27,134 nt of DNA from an uncultured Mycoplasmatota bacterium (GCA_900552975.1 UWSL01000007.1:1-27134), one strand, 5' to 3'. Shown: positions 8,333 to 15,667, numbered from the stretch's first letter. The notes: generated by a model not told the origin, from the sequence alone. Program-made: numbers and translations.

Positions 8333-9166
8333 TTAAAGAAGATTTTTTAAGCCAATAGAGCAATCTTCTTTTAAAGAAATAAGATTACTATTTAATTCAT
8401 AAAAAGAATCTATGTTCTCGTTATTTATTCTAACTAAAGTAATATTAGGATATGTCATAGCTAATTGTTCAAAAGGAAACCTAATTATCCCCGGTGTATT
8501 AAAACCAACTCCTAGTTCTAGTAAAACTATTTTTTTATGAAGGTGATTATTTAGAAAATTTTCGTAGGCTTGATTTAGACTGTACCAATTTTGATCTTCG
8601 ACAAAATAATCATCTTTTCGAATATTTATAGTCATTTCTTGGCCACAGATAGGACAATAAGGAATTAAGTTATGGGGAACTTTTAAGTTATCTTTAGAAA
8701 GTAACATTTGTTTTACCATGTTAGTGTTATCATATGTTTTGGAATGGCAAGCAGCCGAGCATTGTATTTTATTGTAGCTTCCTTGAACTTCAAAAACTTT
8801 CTTGGGATTAAAACCAGCTTTTAAAAATTGCCCATCAACATTAGTTGTTATAACAAAATAATCTTTATCTTGGACGATTTTTAAAAGGTTTTGATATGTT
8901 TTAAAAGCTGATTTAGAAATATAGGAATAATTGATGTGTTTAGCCCAGTAGCTCCATCGTTCTTCTGGTGAGTTAAATTCATAGAAACTTGAAGTATACA
9001 TATCAGTCATCCCATAAGCTTTAACTAGTTCGGGAAAGTGCTTTTTAAAAGAAGATGGTGAATAATCAAGACCGGCGGATGCTGATAAACCAGCTCCGGC
9101 TCCTATAATAATAGCATCAGCTTCATTAATTATTTTTTTTATTTGTAAACATTTTTTGGTATTCAT
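8333..9166 (-). CDS. SirTM-type (class M) sirtuin, probable protein ADP-ribosyltransferase
   Basis: This is an NAD-dependent Sir2-fold protein of about 277 residues. The NAD-binding motif GAGAGLSASAGLDYS is at about 22-36. TTNVDG (Asn109, Asp111) is the usual T(Q/T)NxD motif. Where ordinary sirtuins have the catalytic His in the HG motif, this one has Gln (EVQGS, Gln128). That exchange and the neighbouring macrodomain gene mark the SirTM class, known in Staphylococcus and Streptococcus to ADP-ribosylate a lipoylated GcvH-like protein. Four cysteines (CSAAC and CPIC) form the zinc site. I chose the ATG at 9166 (GGAAG 9 bases upstream) over the one at 9190. The gene overlaps the macrodomain gene by 41 bases, so the two are co-translated. 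Confidence 0.88.
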   Translation of the reverse strand: MNTKKCLQIKKIINEADAIIIGAGAGLSASAGLDYSPSSFKKHFPELVKAYGMTDMYTSSFYEFNSPEERWSYWAKHINYSYISKSAFKTYQNLLKIVQDKDYFVITTNVDGQFLKAGFNPKKVFEVQGSYNKIQCSAACHSKTYDNTNMVKQMLLSKDNLKVPHNLIPYCPICGQEMTINIRKDDYFVEDQNWYSLNQAYENFLNNHLHKKIVLLELGVGFNTPGIIRFPFEQLAMTYPNITLVRINNENIDSFYELNSNLISLKEDCSIGLKNLL

Positions 9167-9899
9167 TATAATCACTTCCACTAAAGACATTAAAAATAAC
9201 TTTTATATTAGATTGATACTTATTGAGTGTTTCTTTAACTGCTCGATAAGCAATTATTTTAGCTTGAGCGATGGGATAAGCAAATAAGCCGGTTGAGATA
9301 CTAGAAAAAGCAATAGAATGATAGTTATTTTTAATAGCATATTCTAAGGTATTTTTATAGCAGTTTGATAAAGCAAGTTCATCTTCAGGTGTTGGACTTT
9401 TTATTATTTGCGGTCCAACGGTAGTAATAATTTTTTGGCAAGGCAAGTTATAGGCATTACAGACAATAAAGTCCCCTGTTTTTATTTTTTGACCTTGTAA
9501 AATTTCCTGACATTCAAGACGTAAACGCATACCAGCGGATGTATGTATTACATTATCTACACATAAATGCTGAGGATTAAAACAACCTAGACCATCTTCG
9601 TTACCAGCATTAACAATACAATCACATTTTAAAGTGGCTATATCGCCTTGCCACAGAATGATATGAGGTTCAATTTCTAACACGGTATTAACATCAGTTA
9701 TTTCTTTTTCTAATCGTTCTAATTTTAAATAGTGATCTTCTTTTTTTAAAATTGTTTCACTAAGTGGCTTGGGAGCTCTTGTGTTGACAAGGGCTTTATA
9801 TAATTGTTTTAACTCTTGATATGAAGTTGGTATTTTTAAATTATAGTCTCGTTCAACTAGAAGATATTGAATAAGTTCTTTTAATAGTTGTTCTTTCAT
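9126..9899 (-). CDS. Zinc-dependent macrodomain protein (protein-ADP-ribose hydrolase)
   Basis: This 257-residue protein has a helical N-terminal extension (1-75) followed by a macrodomain (about 76-255). It contains VNAGNEDGLGCF (97-107) and the three-residue zinc site Cys106-His111-Cys113 (CFNPQHLC), followed by DNVIHTSAG. Further motifs are TVGPQI and the loop SSISTGLFAYP (about 199-209). This matches the zinc-containing macrodomains linked to SirTM, which remove the ADP-ribose that the sirtuin attaches. Its start overlaps the stop of the HxlR gene as TAATG, and it overlaps the sirtuin gene at its end, giving a tight three-gene operon. No GcvH-like or LplA-like partner gene is in the window. 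Confidence 0.88.
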   Translation of the reverse strand: MKEQLLKELIQYLLVERDYNLKIPTSYQELKQLYKALVNTRAPKPLSETILKKEDHYLKLERLEKEITDVNTVLEIEPHIILWQGDIATLKCDCIVNAGNEDGLGCFNPQHLCVDNVIHTSAGMRLRLECQEILQGQKIKTGDFIVCNAYNLPCQKIITTVGPQIIKSPTPEDELALSNCYKNTLEYAIKNNYHSIAFSSISTGLFAYPIAQAKIIAYRAVKETLNKYQSNIKVIFNVFSGSDYNEYQKMFTNKKNN

Positions 9900-10213
9900 T
9901 ATTGATCCTTATATTTAAGTCCAAATTCTTTCATCATATCAAGAACACTTTTAAGTTCCATGCCTTTTTCCGTTAGTGAATATTCAACCTTTGGTGGAAC
10001 AACGGGATAAACTTTTCTTTTAACGATACCATCTTTTTCTAAGTCTTTTAAATTTTGAGTTAAGACTTTAGCCGAAATGCCCACAACTGAACGATTTAAT
10101 TCATTGTATCTTTTTGTACCAGTAATTAAATCTCTTAAAATTAGGACTTTCCATTTATTAGAAATAACTGAAGCAGTATATTCAACTGGACAATTTGTAT
10201 AAGTTTTAGACAT
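9899..10213 (-). CDS. HxlR-family transcriptional regulator
   Basis: This is a 104-residue winged-helix protein of the HxlR family. It has NCPVEYT with a conserved Cys8, NKWKVLILRDL (first helices), RYNELNRSVVGISAKVLTQ (recognition region), LEKDGIVKRKVY (wing) and YSLTEKG. In relatives such as YodB and HypR the N-terminal Cys senses quinones, aldehydes or disulfide stress; that role here is inference. The ATG at 10213 is preferred over 10252 because AGGAAGTGATACT precedes it. It leads the macrodomain-SirTM operon, so it probably represses that operon together with itself; a matching operator overlaps its -35 region. Confidence 0.88.
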   Translation of the reverse strand: MSKTYTNCPVEYTASVISNKWKVLILRDLITGTKRYNELNRSVVGISAKVLTQNLKDLEKDGIVKRKVYPVVPPKVEYSLTEKGMELKSVLDMMKEFGLKYKDQ

Positions 10214-10240
10214 AGTATCACTTCCTAATTTCATTTTAGT

Positions 10241-10282
10241 ATCATATGGCAAAAATGGTAAGTACGCACTTTTTGGTAAGTA
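10241..10282 (-). promoter_or_regulatory. HxlR operon promoter with operator-like repeats
   Basis: The -10 candidate is TATGAT (10241-10246, minus strand). The -35 position (about 10264-10269) lies inside AAGTACGCACTTTTT (10260-10274). GGTAAGTA occurs twice in the same orientation (10257-10264 and 10275-10282). The AAGTAYGCACTTTTT core recurs in the promoter of the MBL-fold gene (11184-11198), so this is a likely autoregulatory operator. Confidence 0.6.
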
Positions 10283-10311
10283 TAAAATAAGTGAATTTTA
10301 CTTCACTTATT
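10281..10311 (-). terminator. Terminator of the MBL-fold gene
   Basis: A perfect 10-bp stem, AATAAGTGAA (10286-10295) and TTCACTTATT (10302-10311), with loop TTTTAC overlaps the stop codon. TTTTAT follows on the minus strand. Confidence 0.75.
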
Positions 10312-11104
10312 CATTGTTAGGGAAAAAATAATTAGCGGTCATTTCTAGGTAATTGATACCACTATAATTGGAATATTCTTTTTTAACTTTTTCAAGCATT
10401 TCATCCTTGGTGCTACAAGTACTAGCAATGTTTAATAAGTTTTTAATATAAGATATTTTAGTATTAACAGCATTTATTGTTTCGGGAATGTAATGTGATG
10501 TTAAGATTAAATTATAATCCTTCTTTAGATAGCTATCTAAAGTTTCCAACATAGCATTAGCATGATTAACACCAGCAATAATAGAATGACAATCACTACC
10601 TAGCATATGAGTATATAGACAATTTATTTCAGGAATTTCAATATCAAAAGCATCACTAGTAGGAATTATATTAAGAGTAATATCAGTAATAGTAAGATAA
10701 CCATCATTAATATAATCAGTTATATTATGGATATTATTATCGAAAAATTGACCAAAAGCTTTAGTAAAGTTATCAATTAAAGCCTTTCCCCCTCCTTCAT
10801 GACCATACTTGTCAGCTGAATGAGTGGCATATTTTTTATTATCTTTTAAGAAAGTTCCTCCACTCATATGATAAGAAAGCAACATTCCAGATATCTTGCT
10901 ATTCAAAGTTTTTAAATATGATTCTAGTTCTGTAATATTATCATAAAAAGCTGGTGATTCAATGACGATTATTTGATTATTTTTTTCTAACATGATAACT
11001 TGATCATTCATTTGATCATGAGTATCATAGTTATGTATTTTAATATTTCCAAAGTCATAGACGATGACTTCTCCTTTATTTAATTTTATTTTAGTCTTTT
11101 TCAT
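10307..11104 (-). CDS. Metallo-beta-lactamase-fold-like protein with altered metal motif
   Basis: The protein has 265 residues from the ATG at 11104, which is preferred over 11173 because GGAGTG sits 6 bases before it. The order of elements suggests an MBL fold: strands at the start (EVIVYDFGNIKIHN), VIVIESPAF, then SYHMSGGTF (about 93-101) where the HxHxDH metal motif would be, HMLGSDCHSI (around 167) and LTSHYIP (around 203). Most metal ligands of the first site are absent, so hydrolase activity is doubtful. I recall similar proteins next to HxlR regulators but know no proven function. Its promoter shares an operator-like motif with the HxlR promoter, so it is probably in the same regulon, although it is transcribed separately. 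Confidence 0.65.
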   Translation of the reverse strand: MKKTKIKLNKGEVIVYDFGNIKIHNYDTHDQMNDQVIMLEKNNQIIVIESPAFYDNITELESYLKTLNSKISGMLLSYHMSGGTFLKDNKKYATHSADKYGHEGGGKALIDNFTKAFGQFFDNNIHNITDYINDGYLTITDITLNIIPTSDAFDIEIPEINCLYTHMLGSDCHSIIAGVNHANAMLETLDSYLKKDYNLILTSHYIPETINAVNTKISYIKNLLNIASTCSTKDEMLEKVKKEYSNYSGINYLEMTANYFFPNNE

Positions 11105-11156
11105 TTTTTCACTCCTTCTTGCAAAGAAATGAGCGCTCTTTTTCTTTGTTGTCTTA

Positions 11157-11210
11157 ATTATAAAAAAAGACAAAAGAAAAAGGAAGTATGCACTTTTTTG
11201 TTACATACTT
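11157..11210 (-). promoter_or_regulatory. Promoter and operator-like site of the MBL-fold gene
   Basis: The -10 TATAAT is at 11157-11162 (minus strand). The expected -35 position (about 11180-11185) touches the site AAGTATGCACTTTTT (11184-11198). AAGTATG (11184-11190) and CATACTT (11204-11210) form a 7-bp inverted repeat. The 15-base core differs from the HxlR promoter copy by one base. Confidence 0.6.
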
Positions 11211-11236
11211 ACCTTTGAGAATAAATTAAGATATTT

Positions 11237-11851
11237 TCAGTCATTCTTATTAATAACTTTTCTTTGCCAGCTACGTTGGTGACATTTAGGACATTTCATA
11301 TATCTGGTTCGATTAATATGAGCTGCTAAAAAAACACTAGAATAAGTTGGAATATACTTATGATGGCATTTTTGACATTCGTAGTAACCGGCTTGTTGTT
11401 CGATTCTTAAAGCTAGAAGGCAGATCATAAAGACAAAGATTGTTAAAGGAATAAGAATCAAGGCACTAAGTTTTTCCGATAAATCGTTAAAAATAACAAT
11501 CATTACAAGCGTAATATAAATAAAGAGTGTTAAAGACGTTATAATGGTCTCAGCTCTTAGTAATCTTTTATCAGCTTCCTCCTTTAGTTTTTGCATAGCT
11601 AATAAATTTTGCTCAGCTTTTTTATAGTAATCATTCATATCAACTTTTTCTCCACTAAATAGATCATTTATAGTAATATTTAAAATTTCACATAAAGCAA
11701 GCATGGTCCCTGAATCAGGTAAGCATATGCCATTTTCCCATTTGGAAATTGCCCGATCAGTAATATTTAACTTTTCGGCTAATTCTGTTTGAGTAAGTTT
11801 CTTTTCTTTGCGACATTGATTAATAAACTTACCTATTTTAATTTGATCCAT
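11237..11851 (-). CDS. XRE-family HTH protein with two membrane helices and a zinc ribbon
   Basis: The protein has 204 residues. The HTH_3 domain (about 6-60) contains QTELAEKLNITDRAISKWENG. A helical linker (70-100) follows, then two transmembrane helices (about 103-125 and 129-148). A C-terminal zinc ribbon has CQKCHHKY and CPKCHQR (four Cys). The order DNA-binding, membrane and zinc ribbon suggests a membrane-tethered regulator that reacts to an envelope or redox signal, but nothing shows its target. It has a good ribosome binding site (AAAGGAGTTAAACT). It lies just downstream of the bile salt hydrolase gene on the same strand. Confidence 0.85.
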   Translation of the reverse strand: MDQIKIGKFINQCRKEKKLTQTELAEKLNITDRAISKWENGICLPDSGTMLALCEILNITINDLFSGEKVDMNDYYKKAEQNLLAMQKLKEEADKRLLRAETIITSLTLFIYITLVMIVIFNDLSEKLSALILIPLTIFVFMICLLALRIEQQAGYYECQKCHHKYIPTYSSVFLAAHINRTRYMKCPKCHQRSWQRKVINKND

Positions 11852-11935
11852 ATAGTTTAACTCCTTTCTTGTTATAACTATATATTAAATAGTGAATATT
11901 GAACACAAACTAAAAGTTGAGTTGAGATTTTTTTG

Positions 11936-12910
11936 TTAGTTTAGATGATTGATATGTTCGGTATCTATTAAAGGATACATAATAAGGTCATGACTTTCTA
12001 AATTTTCTTTATGCATTGCAATAGCATTAATTTGATGATTATTGTAGGTAGTATAATAATAGATTCCTTGTGTTGCATTAATACAGGAAGTATAGATAGT
12101 TATCTCATATTCATTTTTTTTAACTTCACAACAACCTCTTACTTGTTCAACAGTATTTAAAAGATGGAAAAATTGGTTAACGCTAGCAACTTCACCATTA
12201 GAAGAAACAGAGTTTGTTTTAACAAATGAAGCACGAATAAATCGTGATTGTGATGATATATCACCAGGGAGACCTAAGGCTCCTAAGCCCCTACTATATA
12301 GATCTAAATTTACGTTTTGACCAAAGGTATTTTGAGGATTTTTATTTGTTAGGTGACGATAGTTATTTAGAGCAAATAATTGTTTGTCAAAAGATGGATT
12401 GTTAGTTAAAACACCGACGGGGTTATCATAAATTTTTAAACCTTCAGAAATAGCTTCAACGACAATAGATTGGTTTTGATCGGCAATTAACCAATGTAAC
12501 TGAGCGGCAGGATAAGATGATGAAAAAGCTTCATTGGTTATATTAGTTTCTTTAAGTAAATTTTTAACTTCAGAAATATTTTGACATTGACTTAAAAGCC
12601 AAGGAATAAATTCAAATTGAGCAATATTGTTTTTATTAATGGTCGGTTCTTGATAGGAAGCATTACCTACAAAATTTAAACCAGCAATGCCAAGTCCACT
12701 TTCATTTACGGCTTCATAAAATAAAGGGTAATTGTCAGTAACATGAGCCATTCCAATAATAGCATAATGATTATTCATAGTTTTAGTATGACGAAATTTT
12801 AGTTGATAATTGCGAGGAACAATGGTGATTTTTTCACCATAAGAAAACTCATAATCAAGAGTTCTTCCAAAATAAAAATTATCTGTTTGATATGTGATAG
12901 CTGTACACAT
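11936..12910 (-). CDS. bsh: Bile salt hydrolase (choloylglycine hydrolase family)
   Basis: This is a 324-residue Ntn-hydrolase. Removal of Met1 exposes Cys2 as nucleophile and base. The other active-site residues are visible: Arg16 and Asp19 (GRTLD), Asn79 (GLNF), Asn171 (LTNNP) and Arg223 (SRF). The signature GLGALGLPGDISSQSRF (208-224) and an overall length near 320 favour bile salt hydrolase over penicillin V acylase. It cleaves conjugated bile acids into the free bile acid plus glycine or taurine, in the cytosol. The first 20 residues are two shorter than in the Bifidobacterium and Clostridium enzymes. AAGGAGG precedes the ATG. It fits a gut lifestyle. Substrate range cannot be read from sequence. 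Confidence 0.92.
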   Translation of the reverse strand: MCTAITYQTDNFYFGRTLDYEFSYGEKITIVPRNYQLKFRHTKTMNNHYAIIGMAHVTDNYPLFYEAVNESGLGIAGLNFVGNASYQEPTINKNNIAQFEFIPWLLSQCQNISEVKNLLKETNITNEAFSSSYPAAQLHWLIADQNQSIVVEAISEGLKIYDNPVGVLTNNPSFDKQLFALNNYRHLTNKNPQNTFGQNVNLDLYSRGLGALGLPGDISSQSRFIRASFVKTNSVSSNGEVASVNQFFHLLNTVEQVRGCCEVKKNEYEITIYTSCINATQGIYYYTTYNNHQINAIAMHKENLESHDLIMYPLIDTEHINHLN

Positions 12911-12935
12911 TAAAAAACCTCCTTCAAGTTTATTA

Positions 12936-12963
12936 AATATATAATAACATGAAAGAAGTTAAA
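12936..12963 (-). promoter_or_regulatory. Possible promoter of the bile salt hydrolase gene
   Basis: On the minus strand, -35 TTTAAC (12958-12963) and -10 TATATT (12936-12941) are 16 bases apart, about 25 bases before the start. No terminator is seen after the upstream ferredoxin-like gene, so co-transcription is also possible. Confidence 0.4.
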
Positions 12964-12972
12964 GATACAATA

Positions 12973-13809
12973 TTAGAGTTTTAAGGCTTTTTGAGGACAA
13001 TTTTTGATACAATTACAACATAAAATACATTCAGTTTTATTTTTTCTTTTAGGTGAATTATCTAATATATCAACATTCATTGGACAATTTTTAAGACATT
13101 TTTGGCATTTTATACATTTTTGATGATCACATTTTACTCTAAGATAAGCGAAATTACTAGCTGGTTTTAGAAAAACAGTGATAGGACAAATGTATTTGCA
13201 AAAAGCTCGATTATCTTTTAGGATAAAAGCTAAAGTAATGCCTATTACATAATATAGAAGATTACCTGCTAAGAAAAGATAAAACATAATTTGGTCTTTA
13301 TGAGAAATATTAAAGACAAATAAAGAAACAACAGTTATTAAAGATAAAAAGAAGAATATATATCTTATCCAACTAAGTTTTTGATAACGTTTAGTGGAAG
13401 TTTTATAAGGTAACAAGTCAAGAACCATCCCTGTCCAGCAAGCATAACCACACCAACCACGACCAAAAAAAAGTGGTCCAACAATTTTAGCAATAAAATA
13501 ATGAATAGTAGCTCCCTCAAAGACGCCTAAGAAAAGATAATACCAAAAGCCCTCAATTTGCATATTTTCTTTACAGATTATTCCTAGATAAAAAAACATA
13601 TATAAGCCGATACTAAATTGGGCAAAAGTACGAGCATATTTTTTTTGATGAGATGTAAAAAAAGTAGCTAATGCAAGACAAGTTCCAATATAAGTAAAAT
13701 TAAATAAATAAAAAATATTTTTGGTAGTTAGAAAAAGATAAGCTGCCACACTTTCAAAAATTAACCACATAATTATAGATATCTTATTTTCTTTAAATAT
13801 TTTTAACAT
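12973..13809 (-). CDS. NapH/CcoG-like membrane polyferredoxin
   Basis: The 278-residue membrane protein has about six transmembrane helices in the first 200 residues, a GRGWCGYAC motif (116-124) and CKYICP (204-209). These are the paired cysteine motifs of the NapH/NosR/CcoG group. Two 4Fe-4S ferredoxin motifs follow: CIKCQKCLKNCP (232-243) and CILCCNCIKNCP (261-272). Such proteins pass electrons across or along the membrane to a redox partner. No obvious partner enzyme (nitrate, nitrous oxide or copper-linked) lies nearby. It follows tag by 46 bases on the same strand and may be transcribed with the nitroreductase-ogt-tag genes. The exact physiological role is unknown. Confidence 0.85.
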   Translation of the reverse strand: MLKIFKENKISIIMWLIFESVAAYLFLTTKNIFYLFNFTYIGTCLALATFFTSHQKKYARTFAQFSIGLYMFFYLGIICKENMQIEGFWYYLFLGVFEGATIHYFIAKIVGPLFFGRGWCGYACWTGMVLDLLPYKTSTKRYQKLSWIRYIFFFLSLITVVSLFVFNISHKDQIMFYLFLAGNLLYYVIGITLAFILKDNRAFCKYICPITVFLKPASNFAYLRVKCDHQKCIKCQKCLKNCPMNVDILDNSPKRKNKTECILCCNCIKNCPQKALKL

Positions 13810-13855
13810 TAACTATCACCCTTTTAGAAAAAAATTATCAGAGATTAAAATTTTA

Positions 13856-14398
13856 TTATAATTTTTTAGCCATAAAACATTCAGGAGTGTGCGCATATAT
13901 AATCCCAATAGCTTGTAAATATGAATAAATTATTGTTGAACCAACAAATTTCATTCCTCTTTTTATTAAATCTTTAGAAATACTGTCTGATAGTTCATTC
14001 GTTGTTTTATCTGATTCATAAATAATTTGATTATTTGTGAATTTTTTTAAATAAGCGGCAAATGATCCATACTCTTTTTGAATTTCTTGAAAGATTTGAG
14101 CATTGTTGATGCTAGCTCTAATTTTAAGTTTATTACGAATAAGTCCCTTATTTTCAAGAAGTGATTGAATCTTAGTTTCATCGTAATTACAAATTTTGTG
14201 AAGTTCAAAATTATCATAGGCTTGGCGAAAATTTTCTCTTTTGTTTAAGACACATTCCCAAGAAAGACCAGCTTGAAAAGATTCAAGAATAAGCATTTCA
14301 AATAAGTAATGTTCATCGAGATTTAGTCTCCCCCATTCCTCATCATGATACTTTACGTATAGAGGATTAGCTAAATTACACCATGGACAGCGTTTCAT
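13856..14398 (-). CDS. tag: DNA-3-methyladenine glycosylase I
   Basis: This 180-residue base-excision repair enzyme removes 3-methyladenine from alkylated DNA. Zinc ligands match the TAG family: Cys4 (MKRCPWC), His18 (YHDEEWG), His170 and Cys174 (AHTPEC). The catalytic region ILESFQAGLSWECVLNKR (about 37-54) and MKFVGSTIIYSYLQA (about 149-163) are both present. The length equals the usual family size. The start overlaps the ogt stop as ATGA, so the two alkylation repair genes are translationally coupled. Confidence 0.93.
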   Translation of the reverse strand: MKRCPWCNLANPLYVKYHDEEWGRLNLDEHYLFEMLILESFQAGLSWECVLNKRENFRQAYDNFELHKICNYDETKIQSLLENKGLIRNKLKIRASINNAQIFQEIQKEYGSFAAYLKKFTNNQIIYESDKTTNELSDSISKDLIKRGMKFVGSTIIYSYLQAIGIIYAHTPECFMAKKL

Positions 14399-14928
14399 AA
14401 AGCACTCTCCTTTTTGGTGATGATAAATTTTGTTATATCATGATGCTCTAGTTCTAATAATTTTATTTTGTTTTCGATACCACCGCCGTAGCCAGTAAGA
14501 CTACCATTTGCACCAATGACACGATGGCATGGTATGATAAGACAGATGGGATTCCATCCAACCGCTTGACCAACTGCTTGAGCTGACATTCTTTTAATAT
14601 TTTTTTGCTTGGCAATTTTTTTAGCAATGTCATTGTATGTTATAACTTCACCATAAGGTATTTTATTTATAATATCAATAACCATTTGACGGAATGGTGT
14701 GAGATTATCTATTTTATAAGGTGGTGTAAAAGATGGAATTTGACCACTAAAATAAATATCTAACCATTTAAAAGTCTCTTTAAAAATTGGTAAGTTTTTT
14801 TCCTCATGAATTTCTTGATGTTTTAAAGAATTTTTAGTTGAAGGAAACCATAAACCTGTTAAATACTTGCCATCACTACTTAGATAGATAGGTCCAATTT
14901 TGGAATGATAAGTTTGGCGATAAGTCAT
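14395..14928 (-). CDS. ogt: Methylated-DNA--protein-cysteine methyltransferase
   Basis: The 177-residue protein takes O6-alkyl groups from guanine onto its own cysteine in a suicide reaction. Cys134 lies in IPCHRVIG (132-139). The helix-turn-helix and arginine-finger region reads KRMSAQAVGQAVGWNP (112-127), and GSLTGYGGG (142-150) follows the active site. The N-terminal half is the variable ribonuclease H-like domain. GGAGAGATTAT precedes the ATG. With tag it forms an alkylation-repair pair behind the nitroreductase gene. Confidence 0.94.
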   Translation of the reverse strand: MTYRQTYHSKIGPIYLSSDGKYLTGLWFPSTKNSLKHQEIHEEKNLPIFKETFKWLDIYFSGQIPSFTPPYKIDNLTPFRQMVIDIINKIPYGEVITYNDIAKKIAKQKNIKRMSAQAVGQAVGWNPICLIIPCHRVIGANGSLTGYGGGIENKIKLLELEHHDITKFIITKKESAL

Positions 14929-14945
14929 ATAATCTCTCCTTCTTT

Positions 14946-15452
14946 TTAAAGATATTTCACATATTCATGTAGTTCTTTACGAACATGATGTAATGGATTT
15001 AAAGGACAATCTTCAGCTCTATATCCAAGAGGAAGAAGACAGATTGGTTCTATATTAGAAGGTATATTAAAGACGCTTTTTAAAATTTTTTTATCGAACA
15101 TTTCAATCCAGATATTATCAACTTGATAGTTAGTAGCAGCGAGCATTAAATGTGTAGCTACAATACAAGCATCGGTTTCATAACTTGAATAATCATTATT
15201 AGTAAAGGCTTTTGTTTTATCACTACAAATTATTAAAACAGCTGGAGCATTATAGCGACATGGGCTAGCCATATCGACTTTAGCTAGACCTTCTTGACTA
15301 GTGATAACGTAAATAACTTGCGGTTGATTATTTTTGGCAGTTGGGGCAAGACGACCAATATTTAAGATATTATTTAATGTTTCTTGGGCAATTGGTTTAT
15401 CAGAAAACTTTCTAGTAGCAGTTCTTTCTTGAACAACTTGAGTAAATTCCAT
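14946..15452 (-). CDS. Nitroreductase-family flavoprotein
   Basis: This is a 168-residue FMN-dependent oxidoreductase. ERTATRKFSDKPI near the N terminus and LNIGRLAPTAKNNQPQVIYV match the phosphate- and FMN-binding parts of the family. The later LLPLGYRAED is the usual C-terminal loop, followed by HVRKELHEYV. The ATG at 15452 is preferred: AAAGGA ends 9 bases upstream of it, while the ATG three codons earlier directly touches the same site. It is the first gene of a likely nitroreductase-ogt-tag operon. The natural substrate is unknown; quinones or nitro compounds are typical for the family. Confidence 0.85.
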   Translation of the reverse strand: MEFTQVVQERTATRKFSDKPIAQETLNNILNIGRLAPTAKNNQPQVIYVITSQEGLAKVDMASPCRYNAPAVLIICSDKTKAFTNNDYSSYETDACIVATHLMLAATNYQVDNIWIEMFDKKILKSVFNIPSNIEPICLLPLGYRAEDCPLNPLHHVRKELHEYVKYL

Positions 15453-15506
15453 CTTTTTCATTCCTTTCAGATAAAGACTAAGTTAAATGTAAGCTTTAAA
15501 TAAAAT

Positions 15507-15526
15507 ATTATAAGATATCTTACAAT
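15507..15526 (-). promoter_or_regulatory. Near-perfect palindrome in the nitroreductase operon leader
   Basis: A 20-base palindrome is centred on AAGATATCTT (15512-15521), with flanks that also pair except for one A/C mismatch. It lies between the probable promoter and the start codon, where a bound repressor would block transcription. Confidence 0.4.
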
Positions 15527-15551
15527 TATAAACTTGTTCTTTCTTATCTTT

Positions 15552-15580
15552 ATTTTATAACTACAATAGAACATAAGCAA
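15552..15580 (-). promoter_or_regulatory. Promoter of nitroreductase-ogt-tag operon
   Basis: On the minus strand, -35 TTGCTT (15575-15580) and -10 TAAAAT (15552-15557) are exactly 17 bases apart. The leader to the start codon would be about 95 bases and contains the palindrome at 15507-15526. Confidence 0.5.
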
Positions 15581-15589
15581 TACATAAAG

Positions 15590-15625
15590 ATTATTTTAAT
15601 GAAATGCTTTTTTATTTAAAATAAT
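15590..15625. repeat. 10-bp inverted repeat between operons
   Basis: ATTATTTTAA (15590-15599) and TTAAAATAAT (15616-15625) are perfectly complementary around a 16-base spacer. It lies just upstream of the nitroreductase promoter. It is AT-only and may simply be a cruciform-prone spacer; no T-run supports a terminator. Confidence 0.4.
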
Positions 15626-15639
15626 TATAATATTTTATC

Positions 15640-15667
15640 AAAAAAAGACTTATGAAAAGTCCTTTTA
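15640..15667 (-). terminator. Terminator of the MacB-like ABC operon
   Basis: On the minus strand the stem AAAGGACTT pairs with AAGTCTTTT (one G-T pair) across TTCAT, and the 3' arm runs into a row of seven T. It starts about 20 bases after the ATPase stop codon. Confidence 0.8.

Noticed and set aside
9167..9190. Longer sirtuin start at 9190
   Set aside because: The GGAAG site fits the ATG at 9166, and the extra eight residues lie before the conserved fold.
11105..11173. Longer start of the MBL-fold gene at 11173
   Set aside because: It would include the -10 region and the basic stretch has no homology signal; GGAGTG precedes the ATG at 11104.
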